In this document: positions 34,075 through 43,791 of the stretch, one piece after another
Numbering within the stretch: the first letter of the stretch is position 1
How the letters are laid out: each line of letters starts with the position of its first letter
Source: Gordonibacter urolithinfaciens
Lineage (GTDB): Bacteria; Actinomycetota; Coriobacteriia; Coriobacteriales; Eggerthellaceae
Assembly: GCF_900199375.1 (NCBI RefSeq)
Contig: NZ_LT900217.1
Coordinates: forward strand, 2,542,001-2,606,000
DNA length: 64,000 nucleotides
Direction: 5' to 3'
Translations under genes and position numbers: made by a program
The notes under the pieces: model-generated
The model's input: the letters and a program-made list of their open reading frames with translations, nothing else
What the model was told of the DNA's origin: nothing
Database searches by the model: none

Positions 34075-35264
34075 GGATCGGAGACCTGTTCTACGAAACC
34101 TGGCACGCGCTGTCCGCGAACAAGGGCCGCTCGCTGCTCACCATCCTCGGCATCGTCATCGGCATCGCGGCCGTCATCGCCATGACCTCGCTCATCGCGG
34201 GCGTGCAGAACATGCTCATGGGCGAGATGGGGCTTTCCCAGGCGCGCCAGGTGTCCATCAGCGCCTACTCGCCGCAGGGCATCACGTTCGACGACCTGGA
34301 CAAGCTCGCGCAGGGCATGCCGGAGTACGAGGTCATCACCGGCGCGTCGTACGCATCGGCCGAGGTCTCGACGGCCGACGGGCAGAAGAACTACACGAGC
34401 ATCATCGGTGCCCGCCCCGAGTACTTCACGGCGAACGGGACGAAGCTCAAGGAGGGCCGCTTCTTCACCGAGAGCGAAGAGCAGAACGCCGCGCGGCTCG
34501 TGGTGATGGGCGGCTGCGAGATGGCCGTGCAGATGCTCGGCGTTCCCGACACCGAGGCGGTGGGCAAGACGGTGCGCCTCGGCAACGACGACTACACGGT
34601 GATCGGCGTGCTGGAGACATCGACGTTCATGGGCGGGGGCGGGACGTTCTACGCGCCCTACACCACGGTGGAGACGCGCATCGGCAATACCGGGGGCATC
34701 CAGCAGATCGTCGGCTTCGCGCGCGAGGGCACCGACATGGATCGTCTCGTCGAGACGACTCAAACCTTCGTGGCGCAATACTTCAACCTGGAGCCCGAAA
34801 ACGTGTACGTGTCGTCGCTCGATGCCGTCATCAAGCAGATGGAGACGATGATGACGTCGTTTTCGCTGCTCATGGGATCGGTAGCGTCGATCTCGCTGTT
34901 CGTGGGCGGCATCGGCATCATGAACATGATGCTGACGAACGTCACCGAGCGCATACGCGAGATAGGTCTGCGCAAGTCGCTCGGCGCGCGTCGTCGCGAC
35001 ATCACGAAGCAGTTCTTGCTCGAGGCCATCATGCTGTGCGTGGCCGGCGGCGCGTTCGGCATCGTGTTCGGCTTCTTGGCCGCGTGGGGCTTGGGCCAGG
35101 TGATCGGGGCGGTGCAGGCGGGCATGACCGTCACGCCGGTGCTCGCGCCGGGCGTGGTGTTCGGCGCCGTGGCCGTGTGCGTGCTCATCGGCGTCGTGTT
35201 CGGCTACTACCCGGCCCGCCGCGCCGCCAAGCTCGACCCGGTGGAGTCGCTGCGCTACCAGTAG
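34071..35264 (+). CDS. MacB-type ABC transporter permease (FtsX family)
   Basis: A 397-residue membrane protein with the four-helix FtsX/MacB arrangement. The first helix is at about residues 20-45 ([20 protein letters not shown]). A large extracytoplasmic MacB-PCD-like domain (about 45-260) follows, then three helices. The FtsX-domain signature is clear: [20 protein letters not shown] then [17 protein letters not shown]. It overlaps the ATPase gene by 4 bp. With the adaptor it forms a Gram-positive MacAB-like exporter; the substrate is unknown. I see no adjacent regulator or two-component system. Confidence 0.9.
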
Positions 35265-35357
35265 CGGAAGGAAAAGCTCGACCCGTTGCGTTCGGCAACG
35301 CGCGCCGCACCCCGGTGCGCCGCAAACGCAGGGCTGGAAGGCTTGGAAAGGGAGCAT

Positions 35358-36095
35358 ATGGAAAACGACGATCCGCGCAGCTGCGCCAACTGCGCCGTGC
35401 GGGCTTGCGACGACCGTAGCGCCGAGGGGGCCGCGCGGGCCTATCCCTCGTTCTGCCTGACGCAGCGCACGCCCGACGAGGAGTTCGAAGACGCGGCCGC
35501 CCTCTATCGGGACGACCCCGAGACGGCGCGCATCTTCCAAGCAGCCGCCGAGGTGGAGGGCCTCTTCTACAGCCAGCTCACGCGCGTGGAGGAGGTCATG
35601 GTGTTCGCCCGGCGCATAGGCGCGCGCAAGATCGGCATCGCCACGTGCATGGGGCTCATCGACGAGGCCCAGGCGTTCGCCCGCATCCTGCGCGCCAAGG
35701 GATTCGAAGACGTGTGCGCCGTGGCCTGCAAGGTAGGTGCCGTGGCGAAGGAGCGTGCGGGCATCGCCGACGACGTGAAGGTGCATCCCGGCTGCTTCGA
35801 ACCCACGTGCAACCCTATCATGCAGGCGCGCATCTTGAACGAAGCCGGCTGCGACCTGAACGTGATCGTGGGCCTGTGCGTGGGCCACGACACGCTGTTC
35901 ATGAAGCATGCGGAAGCTCCCGTGACCTACCTGGTGGTGAAGGACCGCGTGCTCGCCCACAACCCCGCAGCCGCGCTCTACACGAAGGGCTCGTACTACA
36001 AGCGCCTCCTGTCGCCCGACCTTCCCGAGCCGCGCCCGCGTGCAGGGAAGGAAGGCGGTACTCCGACGCCGGGGGACGCCGCCCAGGTCGAGTAG
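35358..36095 (+). CDS. DUF1847-family cysteine-rich protein
   Basis: A 245-residue protein with the DUF1847 pattern. The N-terminal [12 protein letters not shown] resembles a metal or iron-sulfur site. Then come [60 protein letters not shown] and [20 protein letters not shown]. Many conserved Cys residues suggest a metal-binding or redox enzyme; the family has no established function. The start at 35358 follows GAAAGGGAG; an upstream extension is hairpin-rich leader. It stands between the exporter and the cobalamin riboswitch and appears to be its own unit. Confidence 0.8.
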   Translation: MENDDPRSCANCAVRACDDRSAEGAARAYPSFCLTQRTPDEEFEDAAALYRDDPETARIFQAAAEVEGLFYSQLTRVEEVMVFARRIGARKIGIATCMGLIDEAQAFARILRAKGFEDVCAVACKVGAVAKERAGIADDVKVHPGCFEPTCNPIMQARILNEAGCDLNVIVGLCVGHDTLFMKHAEAPVTYLVVKDRVLAHNPAAALYTKGSYYKRLLSPDLPEPRPRAGKEGGTPTPGDAAQVE

Positions 36096-36225
36096 CCGGC
36101 GCGCGGGAAGCCGCCGTCCGTGAGGGGGCGTCTGCGCCGCTGCGCTCGCTGCCCGGGGCGTAACCCGCCAGACCTTATTTGTCCGCGAGTCTTTCCGCGC
36201 CGTCCCCGCGGCGTCGGTTTGGTGC

Positions 36226-36231
36226 TAGAAT
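36226..36231 (+). promoter_or_regulatory. Extended -10 promoter of the cobalamin operon
   Basis: TGCTAGAAT (36223-36231) is an extended -10 (TGN plus TAGAAT) without an obvious -35. A start point near 36238 places the whole cobalamin aptamer in the leader. Confidence 0.5.
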
Positions 36232-36237
36232 GCGTCA

Positions 36238-36450
36238 GCAATAGAAATTGGCTAGGATGGAGCGCGCCGGGCGCGGCGCCGGGCCGCCGACGAGGCTGCC
36301 CGAGGGGAATGCGGGTGAGAATCCCGCGCTATACCAGTAACCGTAAACGCCGATGAGCGGAACCCGCGATGCCCCGCAGCATCGCCCGTCTCAGATGAGG
36401 CAAAGTCGGACTACCTGTCCATCACACCTCGAAGCCCTGGAAAGTGAGGT
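36238..36450 (+). ncRNA. Cobalamin riboswitch (divergent)
   Basis: The recognisable blocks are GGGGAATGCGGGTGAGAATC followed by CCGC, then ACCAGTAACCGTAAACGCC and AAAGTCGGACTACCTG, matching the B12-element core (GGGAA...GGTGAAAATCC, the CTGTAA block and AAGTCAGGA-ACCTG). The middle block departs from consensus (CTATACCAGTAACC), so it is a variant. Downstream, ACCTC (36426-36430) can pair with GAGGT (36446-36450), which overlaps the ribosome binding site of the next gene. That suggests control of translation by Shine-Dalgarno sequestration. It precedes a B12-uptake operon. Confidence 0.85.
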
Positions 36451-36454
36451 TCCG

Positions 36455-39400
36455 ATGACCATCGGTTCTCAATCTGCGCGCTCCGGTTCGGACGGTGCGG
36501 AACTACCCAAGAAACTACTCTCCCTGCTCATGGCTATGGTGCTGGCGTTCTCGCTCGTGCCGAGCGCCGCCTGGGCGGCGGACGCGGCCTCCGAGCCCTC
36601 CGCACCTGCCGGAGTCGCCGGGCGGGACGAAGCGCTCGAAGAGGAGCCGGCCGCCGTTCCAACGGAGGAGCCGGCGAATATCGCCCTGCCAGATGCGACC
36701 ACTCCCGATGAGGACGCCGAACCGGGCGCCCCCAGCGAGGGTGCCGAACCGGGCGCCTCTACCGAGCAGGCACTTGAGGAGGAGGCTGGCCGGCAGCAGC
36801 TCGACGAGGAGTCTGCCGGCACCCCGATTGGCGCGGAGGTCACTTCCGTTCCCGGGGCGTCGCCGTCCCTGCTCGCAGCCCCGGCTTCCCTCGATGGTGT
36901 GCGTATCAAGGCATCGGCGACAGCTGACCTGCCGAGCAAGATCGGCGTGGGACAATCGCTCTATGCTTGGGCGTTCATCGAAGAAGAGGACGACTGGGGC
37001 TGGGATACCGAAGAGGTGGAGATAGACGACTACACCGGTGCGACGTTCCAGTGGTATCGAGGTGCGAAGAAGGTAACCTATGCCTCCGGCACTTCTAGCT
37101 ATCGCGACTACGTCCTCATCGACGGAGCGACGTTCCAAACCTACCAGGCAAGTGAACCCGACCAGGGCTCTTACCTCGCAGTTAAAGTGACGCTGCCGGG
37201 AGGAAGCGAGTTCTGGTCGAAGGCCTCGACATCCCAGGTGACGGACGGCAAGACGAAGCTGGCATCGGTTGGGGTGGCCGGTAAGGCGAAGACGGGCCAG
37301 ACGCTCGTTGCCACGGCCTACGGCGAGCCGCAGTACAGTTGGCAAGACCCCGAACCGGTCACGGCTGGGGTGACATACCAGTGGCTGCGCAGCGCGGCCG
37401 AAGACGGCGAGTTCACCCTCATCGAGGACGCGACGGGTGCAGTTTACGAAGTGACGGCAGAGGATGCGGGCAGCTACCTGAAGGTGGTTGCCACCTCCTC
37501 GAATGCGGTTGAGGCTGCAGTCGGGCCCGTTGTTGCGGCAGGATCGCCGGAAAACGAGGCGCGCCTCGCCGCGGCCGTCGAGGCGCTGAAAAACGACGGC
37601 TTCAGCGGCTGGTGTCCCAACCCCGTGTACGGAAGCGATACCAACCTCAACGTCGTGATGGAGGCGGAGCTCGCAAAGCTTGGATTCTCCGATGTAACCT
37701 CGCAGGTTTCCTCGGCCACGTTCGAGAGTCCTGACCCCAAGCAGACCGGCGGTATCGATACGTCGAGCGGCTCCTCCAACGGCGACATCACGTACTTCTA
37801 TGTCTCCCCCGACGAGAAGGGCGCACTCGACTACAGCGTCATCCGCCGCCTCGACCTGGAGTTCTCGCTCGCCTGCGGCGATGCGTCCAATACCTACGCG
37901 CCGAGCAAGCCCACGGCGCTCGCATGGGACGAGGGCCGGGTCGAGCGCATGCTGGGGGAGAAGGCTGCATCCCTTGTGGTGGGCTTCGCCTTGGATGATG
38001 AGACCGACGCCGTCACGCAGAATCTGACGCTGCCGAACAAGCTGGAGGGGAAACCGTGGTCCGAGGTGTCGTGGACGTCGTCCGACCCCTCGGTGGTGAA
38101 AGTCAGCGGATACAGCTGGTCAAACTACACGGGCACGGTAGTGCGCAGCGCTGCCGACCGCACAGTGCAGCTGACAGCCGCCGTTGGTATCGTAACGTCC
38201 GGCGGCCCGGAGACGACTATCGAGAAGACGTTCGAAGTCACCGTGAAGGGCGACCCGGACAAGGTGGCGGCGGAGAGGGCGGCGCTCGAGCAGAAGGTGG
38301 GGGAGAACTTCACCTGCGACAGCATCACGCTGGCCGAGACGGGGGAGCCTGTCGGCGCGAGCGCGCTGACGGGCGACGTGAGCCTGCCGAAGCCGGCTAC
38401 GATCGGCGTAGACGGCAAGTACTACGAGGTGAAGTACACGGCCTCGACCGACGCGGTGGTGCCGAACGGGTGGGCCGGCAAGGTGTACCGCCCGCTGCCC
38501 GGCGAGGCTCCGGCGCAGGTGGATATCACGCTTACCGTGACCGACAAGGCGAACGCCGAGATCAGCGCCTCCAAGACGCTCTCGTTCACGGTTTCCCCCA
38601 TGGATCAGGCCGACCTCGACCGCGAGGCCGCGCTCATGGAGCAGGCCGTGGTCGGCTATGCCGCCGCGCTTGCGAAAGGCCAGGACGCCGGCGCGGTCAC
38701 GGGCGACCTGCACGCGTTCCAGAAGGCGTACCTCGACGCGGACGGCAATCTGGCCTGGGCGTACGACCATGAGGCGGCCGACGCTGCGGGCAGCGGCATC
38801 GTGCCGGTGGACCTCGAGGGCTACGATCCCCTGGGCTCGGCCGGCTGGCGCCTGTTCAAGTCGAGCAACCCCTCTGTCGTGTCCCATGAGAACCTGCTGG
38901 TGACCCAGCCCGCATACAGCGCGAAAGTCACCGTCGAGTCGCGCCTGGCCAGCGAGAAGTACGCGCGCTATGCGGAGCGCTATCCGGACGACCCCGTCTT
39001 CCAGAAGCTGGCCGGACGCACCGTGGCCGCCGAGTTCACGGTCGAGGGCACGAGCGGGCAGGAGGACCCCTACGTCACGGCCACGTGCTCGGTGATCGGC
39101 ATGGACAAGGACGGCGCGGCGCAGACCTGGGCGGCGGCCGAGCCGTACACGCTCGACGCGGGAGCCACGGTGGCCGATCTGGCCGAGGCGCTGTTCGCGA
39201 GAACCGGGATGACGGCTGACTTCGGCATCGGCGCATGGGGATGGTCGCTCAACTCCATCACCTCGCCTTTCGACGCCGGGCTGACGCTCAAGTGGGGCAC
39301 GTTCCAGGGCTTGGGCTGGATGTTCTACGTGAACGGCCAGGACCTCGGCGAGGGAGCGGACAAGTGCGTGCTCCAGCCGGGCGACCGCGTCATCTGGCGT

Positions 39401-41998
39401 TACGGCGCCTGGGATGACCCGGCTCCCACCGACAAGCTGTCGGTGACGTGCGAGGTCATCGGCGCGGACGCCGACGGGGCCGCGCAGACGTGGGCCTCCG
39501 CGACGTCGTTCGCCCTGGACGAGGGCGCGACGGCCGCCGACCTCTCCGAGGCGCTGTTCGAGCAGGCGGGTCTGTCCGCCCAGACGGGTGTGGGCCAATA
39601 CGGCTGGTTCCTCGATTCCATCGCCTCACCGTACACCGGCGAGCAATTGGGAAGCGTCGAGACGTCCCCGGGCGTGTGGTCGTACTGGCAGCTGTTCGTG
39701 AACGGGGAGCTGGCGAAGGTAGGCGCCGGAGGCCACGTGCTCGAGGCGGGAGACGAGGTTGTCTGGTGCTATGGCTCTGACGGCACGCTGCCTGGCCAGG
39801 TGGCGGCCTCCTGCGAGATCGTCGGCCTCGACGCGAACGGCAACGCGCAGCGGTGGGCCGCCCCCGCAACCTATACGATGGTGGAAGGCGCCACGGCGGC
39901 CGATCTCACGGAGCAGGTGTTCGCAGCACAGCGCATCGAGGCGGACTACGATCCCAACGGTACGTACGGCTGGTTCCTCGACTCCATCACCTCGCCTTTC
40001 GATCCGTCGCTCACGCTGGCGATGGAATCCGCACCCCCGTACCGTTACTGGCAGCTCTTCGTGAACGGCAAGCCCACGGATTTTGGCGCTGGCTTGATCG
40101 TGCTGCAACCGGGCGACGAGGTATCGTGGTTCTACTCCGAATACGGTGCGAGCCTTCCCGACCTGGACGCCGTCGTCACCGACCCCGATGCCCCGCGTCC
40201 AAGCTACGATGCCGCCTGGCCCGGCTTCGGCGGGGACGGCGCGGTGGAAGCGCCCACGCCCACGCAATCGGCGGAGCAGGCGTGGTCCTACGATTTCCGC
40301 GAGGGCGCGAGCGGCGACGTGGGCGTGTCGGAGCCGCTTATCGTGAACGGTGACGTGTACCTCGTGGTGAACGGGGAGCTGCGGGTGATCGACGCGGCCA
40401 CCGGGACGGTCAAGAAGAACCGCGACGGGAGGGAGCTGCGCGCGAACGTCGGGGGAAGGAGCGCCTACTGCAACCGTCCGGTCTACACGGAGGGCGTGGT
40501 CATCGTTCCGTCCGATGACGGGAGCCTCGCCGCCTTCACGGCCGACGAGCTAGTGTGCGTGTGGAAGACGAAGCCGCTCGAGGCGGACGGCGCGCAGGGC
40601 TACCAGTCGCTCTCGTCGCTGACGGTGAATGGATCGTACGTGTTTGCCGCCTTCACGACGGTCGGCGCCGGCAGCGTGGGCACGGGCGGCGTGCGCCTGT
40701 GCGTGGACGTGCGCGACGGATCGGTGAGGTGGCTGCAGCGGGACGAGCCGGCCGAGCAGGGCGGCGCGGCCGGCTACTACTGGGCCGGCGCCGCCGTGTC
40801 GGGGGCCGACCTCGTCGTGGGCAACGACGCGGGGCTCGTGCAGCTGGTGGACGGCGAGACGGGCGCGGTGAAGGCGACGGTCGACGTGGGCGCCCCGATC
40901 CGCGCGGGCGTCGTCGCCCTTCCCGAGACGGCGCGGGCCGGCGCGGGCGACCGGTTCGCCGTGGTGTCGAGCGACGGCGTGCTGCATCTCGTCGCCCGCG
41001 AGGGCGACCATCTGGCCGAGGCGGGTTCCGTGAGGTTCGCCGGCAAGTCCACCTCCACGCCGGCCGTGTCGGGTGGCAAGGCGTTCGTATGCGGTGCCGA
41101 CGACCAGGGGTACGGCACGCTCTCGGTCATCGACCTGGCGTCGCTTTCCGTGGAGCGCACGGTGCGCGGCGGAAAGGGCGAGGCGCAGTCGTCACCGCTC
41201 GTGTCGGTGCAGGGCGACGGCACGTACGCGTACTTCACCTGCAACGGGTTGCCCGGCGGGGTGTACGGCTACCGGCTGGGCGATGAGGCGGCCTACACGC
41301 TGTTCACGCCTGACGCCGGCGAGCAGAACTACTGCTTCGCTTCCGTCGTGGCCGACGGCGCTGGCAACCTGTACTATACGAACGACGCGGGCCGGCTGTT
41401 CGCCCTGAAGGGGCTGGACGGCGTGCGGGTGACGTTCGACGCGCAGGGCGGCTCGTTCGTGCCGTCGGTCTTCGTGGCGCTGGGCAAGCCGGTGCTGCGC
41501 CCGTCCGATCCGGTGCGCAGCGGTTACACGTTCGCGGGCTGGTTCTCCGACGAGGCGTGCACGGCGGCGTGGGACTTCGCGACGCCGGTCGGGTCGGCTC
41601 TCACGCTGTACGCCAAGTGGGAGAAGCAATCGGGCCAGCAGGAAGGTTCGACGGATGGCGAGACCTCGTCGGGCGGGGCACCCGGCCAACGCACGCCGCT
41701 CGGCGGTGCGCCGGCGGCCGCGCATGCCCCGCTTGTGCAGGAGGCCACCGCCAAGGCGGAGGAGAAGGCAGACGCGGGAGCGGCGAAGGCGTCGACGCGC
41801 GCCGGGGCCTCGTCGGCTGCGGGAGGCTTCGCTGCCGACGACGGACCCTCGACGCCCGGCGTGCCCGGCGGCGTGAACCCGTGGGCCGTCGGGGGCATCG
41901 CCGTGGGCGCCGCCGGCTTGGCGGGCGCCGTCGCGTACGCCGTGCTGGGACGCCGGAGGGTGAGCGCTTCCGCGCCGCAGGGGAAGGGAAGGAGCTAG
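36455..41998 (+). CDS. Large cell-surface protein with three transcobalamin-like DUF4430 domains and a beta-propeller
   Basis: An 1847-residue exported protein. It has a signal peptide (1-41, ending PSAAWA), an acidic Ala/Pro/Glu linker, Ig-like units (about 150-375) and atrophied bacterial Ig-like units (to about 870). Three tandem DUF4430 (transcobalamin C-terminal-like) domains follow at about 872-990, 993-1110 and 1115-1235. Each has the pattern AQ.W, YGWFLDSI.SP, YWQLFVNG and L..GDEV.W.Y. Next come PQQ-like propeller repeats (about 1275-1660), one Listeria-Bacteroides repeat (1658-1723, YTFAGWFSDEACT...LYAKWEK), an Ala-rich stalk, a membrane helix (about 1808-1834) and a basic tail. No LPxTG is present, so it is membrane-anchored. 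Under a cobalamin riboswitch and followed by an ECF importer, it most likely captures cobalamin. The start follows GTGAGGT. Confidence 0.85.
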   Translation: MTIGSQSARSGSDGAELPKKLLSLLMAMVLAFSLVPSAAWAADAASEPSAPAGVAGRDEALEEEPAAVPTEEPANIALPDATTPDEDAEPGAPSEGAEPGASTEQALEEEAGRQQLDEESAGTPIGAEVTSVPGASPSLLAAPASLDGVRIKASATADLPSKIGVGQSLYAWAFIEEEDDWGWDTEEVEIDDYTGATFQWYRGAKKVTYASGTSSYRDYVLIDGATFQTYQASEPDQGSYLAVKVTLPGGSEFWSKASTSQVTDGKTKLASVGVAGKAKTGQTLVATAYGEPQYSWQDPEPVTAGVTYQWLRSAAEDGEFTLIEDATGAVYEVTAEDAGSYLKVVATSSNAVEAAVGPVVAAGSPENEARLAAAVEALKNDGFSGWCPNPVYGSDTNLNVVMEAELAKLGFSDVTSQVSSATFESPDPKQTGGIDTSSGSSNGDITYFYVSPDEKGALDYSVIRRLDLEFSLACGDASNTYAPSKPTALAWDEGRVERMLGEKAASLVVGFALDDETDAVTQNLTLPNKLEGKPWSEVSWTSSDPSVVKVSGYSWSNYTGTVVRSAADRTVQLTAAVGIVTSGGPETTIEKTFEVTVKGDPDKVAAERAALEQKVGENFTCDSITLAETGEPVGASALTGDVSLPKPATIGVDGKYYEVKYTASTDAVVPNGWAGKVYRPLPGEAPAQVDITLTVTDKANAEISASKTLSFTVSPMDQADLDREAALMEQAVVGYAAALAKGQDAGAVTGDLHAFQKAYLDADGNLAWAYDHEAADAAGSGIVPVDLEGYDPLGSAGWRLFKSSNPSVVSHENLLVTQPAYSAKVTVESRLASEKYARYAERYPDDPVFQKLAGRTVAAEFTVEGTSGQEDPYVTATCSVIGMDKDGAAQTWAAAEPYTLDAGATVADLAEALFARTGMTADFGIGAWGWSLNSITSPFDAGLTLKWGTFQGLGWMFYVNGQDLGEGADKCVLQPGDRVIWRYGAWDDPAPTDKLSVTCEVIGADADGAAQTWASATSFALDEGATAADLSEALFEQAGLSAQTGVGQYGWFLDSIASPYTGEQLGSVETSPGVWSYWQLFVNGELAKVGAGGHVLEAGDEVVWCYGSDGTLPGQVAASCEIVGLDANGNAQRWAAPATYTMVEGATAADLTEQVFAAQRIEADYDPNGTYGWFLDSITSPFDPSLTLAMESAPPYRYWQLFVNGKPTDFGAGLIVLQPGDEVSWFYSEYGASLPDLDAVVTDPDAPRPSYDAAWPGFGGDGAVEAPTPTQSAEQAWSYDFREGASGDVGVSEPLIVNGDVYLVVNGELRVIDAATGTVKKNRDGRELRANVGGRSAYCNRPVYTEGVVIVPSDDGSLAAFTADELVCVWKTKPLEADGAQGYQSLSSLTVNGSYVFAAFTTVGAGSVGTGGVRLCVDVRDGSVRWLQRDEPAEQGGAAGYYWAGAAVSGADLVVGNDAGLVQLVDGETGAVKATVDVGAPIRAGVVALPETARAGAGDRFAVVSSDGVLHLVAREGDHLAEAGSVRFAGKSTSTPAVSGGKAFVCGADDQGYGTLSVIDLASLSVERTVRGGKGEAQSSPLVSVQGDGTYAYFTCNGLPGGVYGYRLGDEAAYTLFTPDAGEQNYCFASVVADGAGNLYYTNDAGRLFALKGLDGVRVTFDAQGGSFVPSVFVALGKPVLRPSDPVRSGYTFAGWFSDEACTAAWDFATPVGSALTLYAKWEKQSGQQEGSTDGETSSGGAPGQRTPLGGAPAAAHAPLVQEATAKAEEKADAGAAKASTRAGASSAAGGFAADDGPSTPGVPGGVNPWAVGGIAVGAAGLAGAVAYAVLGRRRVSASAPQGKGRS

Positions 41999-42000
41999 CC

Positions 42001-42894
42001 ATGGCCGAAGACAGGAAGCCGGACGACCGCATTGCCCCGCGAGCCCCGCGCACGGCGGGCGAGGCGGCTGCGCCCCTTGAGGTGCGGGACGATAAGCCCC
42101 TCGCCCATAGCGGCGAAGCGGAGGAGGCGGCTCCTCCGCGCGAGGATGAGGCTGTGCGCCCCTGCCTCGATGGCGCCGGCGAGCACGCTGCCGAGGCCCC
42201 GCGGGCGAAGCGCGCCCCGCTGAGCGCTGCGCAGAAGGTGGGCGTCGGCGTGGCGGCCGCGCTCTCCGTCGCCCTCATCGCCGTGTCGGCGTACTTCGTC
42301 GCCGCTCCGGCGGTCGAGGGGTCCCAGGCCGGCGACCTGCTCGCCACCACGCAGGAGGCTGGCCTTGCGGACCAGGCGGACGAGCCTGCCGCTGCGGACG
42401 AGCAGCAGCAGGCGGAGGAGCAGGATGGGGCGGACGGAGCAGACGGGGCAACGGCCGGAGACTCCGCAGGTGCGGACGCGTCGGCACCTGCAGCCGGTGC
42501 GCCCGCGCCGCTGCCCAACGGCGCGGCGGGCGACGGAGCGGCGTCGGAAGGCTCCGCATCCGCCTCGTCGAGCGCATCCGCGCGGCCGGCCACCGTAACC
42601 GTGAGCGTGACCGTGGACTCGTCGGCCGCCGACGGGCGCGTGTCGGGCGGCGCCAACCCCACGTTCGAGCAGGGCGCCACCGTCTACGATGCGCTCATGG
42701 CATGCGGCCTATCCGTCAATGCGTCCAGCACGCCGCTCGGTATCTACGTCAACGCCATCGGAGGTTTGGCGGAGAAGGAGTACCCCGGCGAGAGCGGGTG
42801 GAAGTATTCCGTCAACGGCGAGGTTATCATGAGGTCCTGCGACAGCGTCGTTTTGCAGGACGGCGACGTCGTGCTCTGGTTCTACGCTCGATAG
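42001..42894 (+). CDS. Membrane-tethered DUF4430 (transcobalamin-like) protein
   Basis: A 297-residue protein with a cytoplasmic N-terminus (1-78, charged), one membrane helix (about 79-102), an acidic Gln/Ala/Ser linker (103-195) and a single DUF4430 domain (about 196-297). The domain shows TVTVSVTVDSS, TVYDALMACGLSVNASST, GIYVNAIGGL, GWKYSVNGEV and LQDGDVVLWFYAR. There is no cleavable signal or lipobox, so it is a type II membrane protein with its domain outside. AAGGAG precedes the ATG, 2 bp after the large surface protein. It precedes EcfT, so it could pass cobalamin from the large protein to the ECF S subunit. Confidence 0.85.
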   Translation: MAEDRKPDDRIAPRAPRTAGEAAAPLEVRDDKPLAHSGEAEEAAPPREDEAVRPCLDGAGEHAAEAPRAKRAPLSAAQKVGVGVAAALSVALIAVSAYFVAAPAVEGSQAGDLLATTQEAGLADQADEPAAADEQQQAEEQDGADGADGATAGDSAGADASAPAAGAPAPLPNGAAGDGAASEGSASASSSASARPATVTVSVTVDSSAADGRVSGGANPTFEQGATVYDALMACGLSVNASSTPLGIYVNAIGGLAEKEYPGESGWKYSVNGEVIMRSCDSVVLQDGDVVLWFYAR

Positions 42895-42909
42895 GAAGGG
42901 GGTGCGGCG

Positions 42910-43791
42910 ATGCTCGGCAGCGGGGGCGCGAAGCCCACGGCGTTCGACCGGTACCACCCGGCAGTGGCGTTTGGCTACTTCGCCTGCGTGCTCGCGTTCG
43001 GCATGGCGGCGATGCAGCCGGTCTACCTCGCCCTCTCGCTCGCGGCGGCGCTCTCGTACAGCATCGTTTTGCGGGGCGTGCGCGCCACGCTGCGCACGGC
43101 GCTGTGGCAGATGCCGCTCATCCTGGTGATGGCGGTGGCGAACCCGCTGTTCTCGGCCATGGGCTCCACGGAGCTCTTCCGCATCGGCCTGCGGGCGTTC
43201 TACCTGGAGAGCCTGGTGTTCGGCGCCTGCATGGGCGCCATGTTGGTGTGCGTGCTGCTGTGGTTCTCGAACGCCTCGCGCGTGCTCTCGTCGGACAAAG
43301 TAATGGCGCTGTTCGGCAACGCGGCCCCCACGATCGGCCTCATGCTGTCCATGGCGATGCGCCTCGTGCCCCAGTTCATGCGCCGGGGCGCCACGGTGGG
43401 CGATGTGCAGCGGGCTTGCACGTCCGCACGCGCCACGGGGCTGCGCGAGGGTGCGCGCTCGCAGCTGCGCCTGACGTCCGTGCTGATGGGATGGGGAATG
43501 GAAGATTCGCTCGAAACGGCCGACGCCATGCGCGCGCGCGGGTGGGGCGCCCGCGCGCGTCGCACGACCTACCGTCGCTGCCGCTTCCGCGCCCGCGACG
43601 GCGCGGCGCTCGGCGTGCTGGCGGCGCTCGCGGCGCTGAACGCCGCGCTCGCGTACGCCGCCTGCACGCAGTTCCACTTCTACCCCACGTTGAGCGCGCT
43701 CACGGTGTGGTGGGGCTACGTTCCCTTTGCCGTGCTGGCGTTCGCGCCGCTCGCGCTCGAGGCGAGGGAGCGTGCGCGATGGACGCGGTGA
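42910..43791 (+). CDS. ecfT: ECF transporter transmembrane subunit EcfT (cobalamin system)
   Basis: A 293-residue membrane protein with about six helices. The coupling-helix signatures are recognisable: QRACTSARATGLREGARSQL and ADAMRARGWGARARR, the Ala-Arg-Gly motifs that contact the ATPases. The N-terminal FDRYHPAVAF is typical of EcfT in group I systems. It starts 15 bp after the DUF4430 gene and overlaps the fused ATPase gene by 13 bp. Sequence is quite different from the riboflavin-system EcfT in this window, so the two ECF systems are separate sets, not a shared module. Confidence 0.88.
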   Translation: MLGSGGAKPTAFDRYHPAVAFGYFACVLAFGMAAMQPVYLALSLAAALSYSIVLRGVRATLRTALWQMPLILVMAVANPLFSAMGSTELFRIGLRAFYLESLVFGACMGAMLVCVLLWFSNASRVLSSDKVMALFGNAAPTIGLMLSMAMRLVPQFMRRGATVGDVQRACTSARATGLREGARSQLRLTSVLMGWGMEDSLETADAMRARGWGARARRTTYRRCRFRARDGAALGVLAALAALNAALAYAACTQFHFYPTLSALTVWWGYVPFAVLAFAPLALEARERARWTR

